This document shows, one piece after another, positions 60,391 to 64,000 of a stretch of 64,000 nucleotides of DNA; within the stretch, counting starts at the first letter, position 1; each line of letters starts with the position of its first letter. The notes under the pieces are model-generated. The model worked only from the letters and a program-made list of their open reading frames with translations, was not told the origin of the DNA and ran no database searches. The position numbers and the translations under genes were made by a program. The stretch comes from Methylophilales bacterium MBRSF5 (GTDB lineage Bacteria > Pseudomonadota > Gammaproteobacteria > Burkholderiales > Methylophilaceae): the NCBI GenBank assembly GCA_001044335.1, contig CP011001.1, positions 496,001 through 560,000 on the forward strand, given 5' to 3'.

Positions 60391-61101
60391 ATGAAAAATT
60401 ACTTAGTAACCCCCATATTTTTTATCTTTTTATTGAGCATCACTTCTTTGTTAGAGGCAAGAAAAATGAAGCAAGAACATTTATCACCAGAAATCATTCA
60501 AGAATTACAAATAGTTGTTTATGAGGCAGAAGATTGCTCATCCTGTCAGTTATTTAAGAAGGATGTGACTCAAGTCTGGCAGTCTGAAGTGAAACTCGTC
60601 GAAACGTACGTTTTTAATGATGGCTCGGTCCAGCTGAATGAACCAGTGATAGTAACCCCAACAATAGTAATGACCAAAAATCATAAAGAAATTGCTCGAT
60701 ATACAGGTTATGATGGTGATAAAAAGCGATTCTGGGAATGGGTGAGCTTACAGACTATGACCCCTGAACAAAGAAAAATTGCTTTTGAAAATGGTACTGA
60801 ATACCCATTTACCGGTTCATTGTTGGATAACAAAGAGCCAGGTTACTACGTAGATCCGCTCACCGGAGCCAAATTATTCAGAAGTGATACGAAATTTGAC
60901 AGCGGAACAGGATGGCCTAGCTTCTTTGATCCCATTCCAGGAGCATTATCATTCCATGACGATGGCATGAGGGTTGAGGTGCTCAGTGCAAGTTCTGGGA
61001 TCCATTTAGGACATGTATTTAATGATGGGCCACCACCCACAGGCAAGAGATACTGTATTAATAGTGCGGTATTAAGATTTGTGCCCGATTCTGAGGATTA
61101 A
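60391..61101 (+). CDS. Exported thioredoxin-like / methionine sulfoxide reductase B fusion
   Basis: 236 residues: signal peptide (LVTPIFFIFLLSITSLLEA), a thioredoxin-like domain with EAEDCSSCQLF around residue 50, then an MsrB domain from about 125 (NGTEYPFTGSLLDNKEPG, GTGWPSFFDP, HLGHVFNDGP and catalytic Cys in RYCINSAVLRF). The CxxC zinc pairs of many MsrB proteins are absent (YVDPLTGAKLF; GTGWPSF). It would repair R-methionine sulfoxide in the periplasm, perhaps recycled by its own thioredoxin domain. Confidence 0.85.
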   Translation: MKNYLVTPIFFIFLLSITSLLEARKMKQEHLSPEIIQELQIVVYEAEDCSSCQLFKKDVTQVWQSEVKLVETYVFNDGSVQLNEPVIVTPTIVMTKNHKEIARYTGYDGDKKRFWEWVSLQTMTPEQRKIAFENGTEYPFTGSLLDNKEPGYYVDPLTGAKLFRSDTKFDSGTGWPSFFDPIPGALSFHDDGMRVEVLSASSGIHLGHVFNDGPPPTGKRYCINSAVLRFVPDSED

Positions 61102-61158
61102 CACTTTATGAAGCTTTGTGTTAGATTGTCATCTGATTAATCTATCGTACAGCTTTTA

Positions 61159-62418
61159 ATGACAAATAAAACCAATTCTAAAACGACTGTTTTATTGGCT
61201 AGCCTTGCTGGCACAACTATTGAATTTTTTGATTTTTATATCTATGCCAATGCGGCAATCTTGGTTTTTCCGTATCTTTTTTTTCCAGAATCCAGCCCGA
61301 CCACACAAATGCTACAGTCATTAGCGACCTTTGCGGTTGCATTTTTTGCAAGGCCTCTTGGTTCAGCATTTTTTGGCCATTTTGGCGATAAAATTGGCCG
61401 CAAGGCTACATTAGTTGCTGCTTTGCTTACCATGGGTTTATCGACCGTTATGATTGGTTTGCTCCCAAGTTATCAATCTGTGGGTATTTTGGCGCCAATA
61501 CTGCTTGTTCTATGCAGATTTGGGCAAGGTTTTGGCTTGGGCGGTGAATGGGGCGGGGCAGTCTTATTGGCTGTGGAGAATTCACCAAAGGGACAACGTG
61601 CATGGTTTGGTATGTTTCCTCAATTAGGAGCACCATTGGGCTTATTAATGTCTGGCGGGATCTTTTTGATCTTAACTGAAATGTTAACCAAGGAAGATTT
61701 TCTTAACTTTGGCTGGCGAATTCCATTTATTGCCAGTGCATTATTAATCGCAATTGGTTTATATATTAGGTTAAAAATCTCTGAAACTCCAGAATTTATA
61801 AAAGCTAGCCAAAATAAAAAACTGCATCAAAATGTACCCATAGCAAAAATATTTAGAGAGCAAAAATTACCTTTATTCCTTGCAGCCTTTACTGGGATAG
61901 CCACCTTTGGAATCTTTTATCTAATGACTGTATTCATTGCAGGCTGGTCAATTCAGCATCTCAATTTCACTGATGAGGAATTTCTTATCATTCAGCTCTA
62001 CTCGATACTCTTCTTCGCAGGGATGATTCCATTGTCAGCTTATTTTGCAGATAAGCTGACCCCAAGAAAGATGATGGTTGTTACCTCATTTTTTATTATT
62101 GTATTTGGTCTATTCTTAGAAGAGGTGATCAGTATTCATTCCATAGGCGTAATGATGACCTTATTTATTGGCATGGCATTAATGGGACTCACCTATGGCC
62201 CCTTAGGCACCATGTTGTCCAATGTCTTTCCAACTGAGGTGAGGTATACCGGTGCCTCGCTGTCATTTAATTTGTCCGGTATTTTAGGAGCCTCATTTGC
62301 TCCATTTATTGCTCTGTGGCTTGCTAATAATTTTGGATTTGATTATGTGGGTTATTATCTTTCTTTAATGGGGCTCTTATCTCTCATAGCGGCCCATTAT
62401 TCAAAAGAGAAATCTTGA
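61159..62418 (+). CDS. MFS transporter (metabolite:H+ symporter family)
   Basis: 419 residues with 12 helices. The MHS signature GTTIEFFDFYIYANAA and GHFGDKIGRKATLV near residue 75, plus RFGQGFGLGGEWGGAVLLAV, place it among metabolite/H+ symporters for organic acids or osmolytes such as proline/betaine. The substrate is unknown. It follows the Msr gene by 57 bases. Confidence 0.88.
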   Translation: MTNKTNSKTTVLLASLAGTTIEFFDFYIYANAAILVFPYLFFPESSPTTQMLQSLATFAVAFFARPLGSAFFGHFGDKIGRKATLVAALLTMGLSTVMIGLLPSYQSVGILAPILLVLCRFGQGFGLGGEWGGAVLLAVENSPKGQRAWFGMFPQLGAPLGLLMSGGIFLILTEMLTKEDFLNFGWRIPFIASALLIAIGLYIRLKISETPEFIKASQNKKLHQNVPIAKIFREQKLPLFLAAFTGIATFGIFYLMTVFIAGWSIQHLNFTDEEFLIIQLYSILFFAGMIPLSAYFADKLTPRKMMVVTSFFIIVFGLFLEEVISIHSIGVMMTLFIGMALMGLTYGPLGTMLSNVFPTEVRYTGASLSFNLSGILGASFAPFIALWLANNFGFDYVGYYLSLMGLLSLIAAHYSKEKS

Positions 62419-62504
62419 GTCGACAAACCACCAATTATTTGGAAGAATAGGCAACTTTTTAAGCATTCATTAATCTTTAATAGCATTCAATTTAGGATAT
62501 ACAC

Positions 62505-63056
62505 ATGTCGGAAGATTTTGATTTTTTTGATGACGAAGATGAAAATCTGGAAAAGCACGGTATCGTGATTAAGGCTTCTGCCGAGGAAATTTGGCACAGG
62601 GGCTCAGTCAGTTACTGGGATTTTTTCACAAAGGAAGTTAATGGTGAATTAATTTATCGCGTGGTTATACCTAAAGGCTCACCCTTGCAAATCTATTTGG
62701 CCAAAACCTATCCTGAGATTGAAGCTTTTCAGCTTACTGAAGATGAGATCCTTGAATCCAATGTTGGGGCTGAGGATTTAATATGTAAACTGAATTCAAT
62801 TGGATATGATGTGGTGGAGATTCCCGCCGAATATTACGACATCATGCCGACCACTACAAAAATCTCGTGGAGTGACAGCAAGGGCAATGAGAAGCTGATC
62901 GAGGGTTGGAAGTATAACAAGTTAATTAAAGAGGAATACAAGGGTCAGTATGCGACATCGAAAGCCATTACCTGGAAAGAAAGAAGCGCGAAAGAGACCG
63001 AAATGGAAAACATTCTTTTGAAACAAGCTAGGAACACTGATAGACGTTTAAATTAA
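62505..63056 (+). CDS. Hypothetical acidic protein
   Basis: 183 residues. An acidic head (SEDFDFFDDEDENLEKHG) is followed by a mixed domain (KASAEEIWHRGSVSYWDFFT; WSDSKGNEKLIEGWKYNKL) and a charged tail. No signal peptide or membrane helix, and no family recognised. It starts after a short promoter-like gap. Confidence 0.65.
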   Translation: MSEDFDFFDDEDENLEKHGIVIKASAEEIWHRGSVSYWDFFTKEVNGELIYRVVIPKGSPLQIYLAKTYPEIEAFQLTEDEILESNVGAEDLICKLNSIGYDVVEIPAEYYDIMPTTTKISWSDSKGNEKLIEGWKYNKLIKEEYKGQYATSKAITWKERSAKETEMENILLKQARNTDRRLN

Positions 63057-63057
63057 T

Positions 63058-63351
63058 CTAAAGATTAAAAAGAGTTACATCCACTCCCTCAGATACCAGC
63101 AGTCCTCTCTTCCTTTCACAATTAACAACCCCTAAATAATTTCCTACACCTCCTGTGACAGGTATAACACGATGGCATGGAATATCAATGGGGTAGGGGT
63201 TATGTTTGCACGCACTTGCCACAGCCCGGTAAGCATTTGGGTGACCTATCGATACGGCTATTTCTTTATAAGTTCTCACCTGACCCTTTGGAATGTTCAT
63301 AATTGCATCCCAAACTTTTTCCTGAAAAAATGTTCCTTTGAGCTCTAACAT
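63058..63351 (-). CDS. MGMT-type DNA-binding/alkyltransferase domain protein
   Basis: 97 residues equal to the C-terminal domain of methylguanine-DNA methyltransferases: FFQEKVWDAIMNIPKGQVRT, RAVASACKHNPYPIDIPCHR and VIPVTGGVGNYLG, with the acceptor Cys in PCHRV. It lacks the N-terminal domain of Ogt/Ada. It could remove O6-alkyl groups from DNA. Single-domain homologues are common. Confidence 0.88.
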   Translation of the reverse strand: MLELKGTFFQEKVWDAIMNIPKGQVRTYKEIAVSIGHPNAYRAVASACKHNPYPIDIPCHRVIPVTGGVGNYLGVVNCERKRGLLVSEGVDVTLFNL

Positions 63352-63530
63352 TGTATTTGAGAATAAATGATAAAAATCAGCAAGAAGAAGTTTCCTAAAA
63401 CTAAGACAGGGATGATCAATGACACTAAATCGGCATCTTTTCTTTTAATTGAAAAATAAATAAAGGAAACAATATATAAGGAGGCAACTAGCCACCCATT
63501 CCATACATCTATAAGGCATTCATAATTCAA
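63345..63530 (-). CDS. Small two-helix membrane protein
   Basis: 61 residues with two hydrophobic segments (GWLVASLYIVSFIYF and LVSLIIPVLVLGNFFLLIFIIY). It overlaps the start of the MGMT-like gene by 7 bases, which supports coexpression. No family recognised. Confidence 0.5.
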   Translation of the reverse strand: MNYECLIDVWNGWLVASLYIVSFIYFSIKRKDADLVSLIIPVLVLGNFFLLIFIIYSQIQC

Positions 63531-63586
63531 TTTTTAATATTATCAAACAAAGAGGCACTTTTTATTTTATTCTTTATCATAAGGTC

Positions 63587-63742
63587 ATGATGAAGTTACA
63601 AATATTTTTAAAAACACTTATTATTTCAGGTCTTATCTTGATCCATGCCAGTTTTGCTGAAGAGACAATTGAAATCACTGACGACAATGGCGATGTAAAA
63701 AAATGCACTCGCTTTGAAAACGGCACCATTGTTTGCATGTAA
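63587..63742 (+). CDS. 51-residue secreted protein related to 6891-7112
   Basis: ATG 63587 to TAA 63742. A signal peptide (FLKTLIISGLILIHASFA) is followed by EETIEITDDNGDVKKC and FENGTIVCM. The tail matches the end of the small secreted protein at 6891-7112 in spacing of its two Cys and ENGxIVC. The second Met (63590) is an alternative start. The function is unknown. Confidence 0.6.
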   Translation: MMKLQIFLKTLIISGLILIHASFAEETIEITDDNGDVKKCTRFENGTIVCM

Positions 63743-63744
63743 CT

Positions 63745-63924
63745 ATGGAATCAGATTTTGCTCGAATTTTAGGCCTTTTTTTAATCTTACTAATGGTTGG
63801 TTTTTATTACCGCGAAGCATTAAAAAGTATTTTTAATACCCCGAAAGAATCATTCATTTTAGCTTTACCTATTTGTCTGCTTGGAATCCTTTTTTATTTC
63901 TTTTTTAAATCTAAAGGCTTTTAA
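63745..63924 (+). CDS. Small two-helix membrane protein
   Basis: 59 residues from ATG 63745, two bases after the previous stop. Two helices (ILGLFLILLMVGFYYREAL and FILALPICLLGILFYFFF) with a short Lys tail. It is probably cotranscribed with the secreted 51-residue protein. No known function. Confidence 0.55.
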   Translation: MESDFARILGLFLILLMVGFYYREALKSIFNTPKESFILALPICLLGILFYFFFKSKGF

Positions 63925-64000
63925 GAATCTGGATCAATGTCATCAAACCATTCCTGATTTTCTTTTTGTTGCGCAATCCATTTTTCGATGACAGCGTAAC
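63921..64000 (-). CDS. C-terminal end of an unknown gene (5' end outside the window)
   Basis: On the minus strand, an open frame enters from the right edge and reads YAVIEKWIAQQKENQEWFDD then IDPDS before TAA at 63923-63921. The acidic end looks like a real protein C-terminus. It overlaps the plus-strand small gene stop by 4 bases. Too short to name. Confidence 0.5.
   Translation of the reverse strand, partial: YAVIEKWIAQQKENQEWFDDIDPDS

Noticed and set aside
1-64000. CRISPR array, rRNA or transposase gene
   Set aside because: No regularly spaced direct repeats with unique spacers, no rRNA sequence and no transposase motif were seen. The repeats found are single pairs at module edges.

Overview
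The window looks like a low-GC, compact betaproteobacterial chromosome, most plausibly a streamlined freshwater or marine methylotroph of the Methylophilaceae (Methylopumilus/LD28/OM43-like). This is an inference from the dnaB-alr-radA order, very short intergenic gaps with many start/stop overlaps, AT-rich codon use, two PQQ-type sugar dehydrogenase-like proteins and a methylcitrate/sdh cluster. No marker gene in the window proves the genus.

Layout. 1-6.6 kb is core: dnaB (5' end outside the window), alr, radA, the squalene-synthesis pair hpnC-hpnD, an MTA phosphorylase and peptide deformylase, ending at tRNA-Ser(UGA). From 6.72 to 25.95 kb lies an integrated mobile element of about 19.2 kb. 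It is bounded by a 43-bp direct repeat (one mismatch) whose left copy is the 3' end of the tRNA. A P4-like tyrosine recombinase sits just inside the right end. The backbone carries two AlpA-like regulators, a primase/RepA-type helicase, a small terminase-like (DUF5681-like) protein, small accessory genes, and an origin-like patch with a DnaA box and repeated CTTGAT units. No capsid, tail or conjugation gene is present, so it resembles a phage satellite or self-replicating integrative element. Two cargo modules sit inside it. A 2.6-kb AT-rich module (MerP/MerT-like metal proteins, a beta-barrel and PsiE) lies between 53-bp imperfect direct repeats. A 9.2-kb visibly GC-rich czcCBA metal-efflux module lies between perfect 34-bp direct repeats. 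The second module carries rearrangement scars: the first eight codons of one merR at its left junction, a P-type ATPase without its N-terminal half, and a MerR-type promoter that now reads into a 49-codon remnant.

26-29.8 kb returns to core-like DNA: a sugar dehydrogenase-like protein, an SMP-30-like protein, a secreted peroxiredoxin, CutA and small proteins. 29.8-46 kb is a central carbon block around a GntR-type regulator. On the minus strand are citE-like, mesaconyl-CoA hydratase, a second CitE-like lyase, prpB, prpC and prpD. On the plus strand are gntR, malic enzyme, sdhCDAB, sdhE, a third CitE-like protein, an acyl-CoA synthetase and class I fumarase. Together they could carry a C5-CoA/propionyl-CoA intermediate through methylcitrate to pyruvate and succinate, and succinate onward through fumarate and malate to pyruvate.

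46-64 kb holds a cyclopropane-fatty-acid-synthase-like operon with DUF2878, DUF1295, DUF6134-like and DUF2805-like genes; a divergent PanB-like protein; a cytochrome c with a second sugar dehydrogenase; tRNA-Glu; a SulP transporter; small membrane and secreted proteins; DhaKL without DhaM; an AsmA-like protein; a PatB/MalY lyase; a thioredoxin-MsrB fusion; an MFS transporter; an MGMT-domain protein; and tiny ORFs at the end. No CRISPR array, rRNA or transposase gene was seen.
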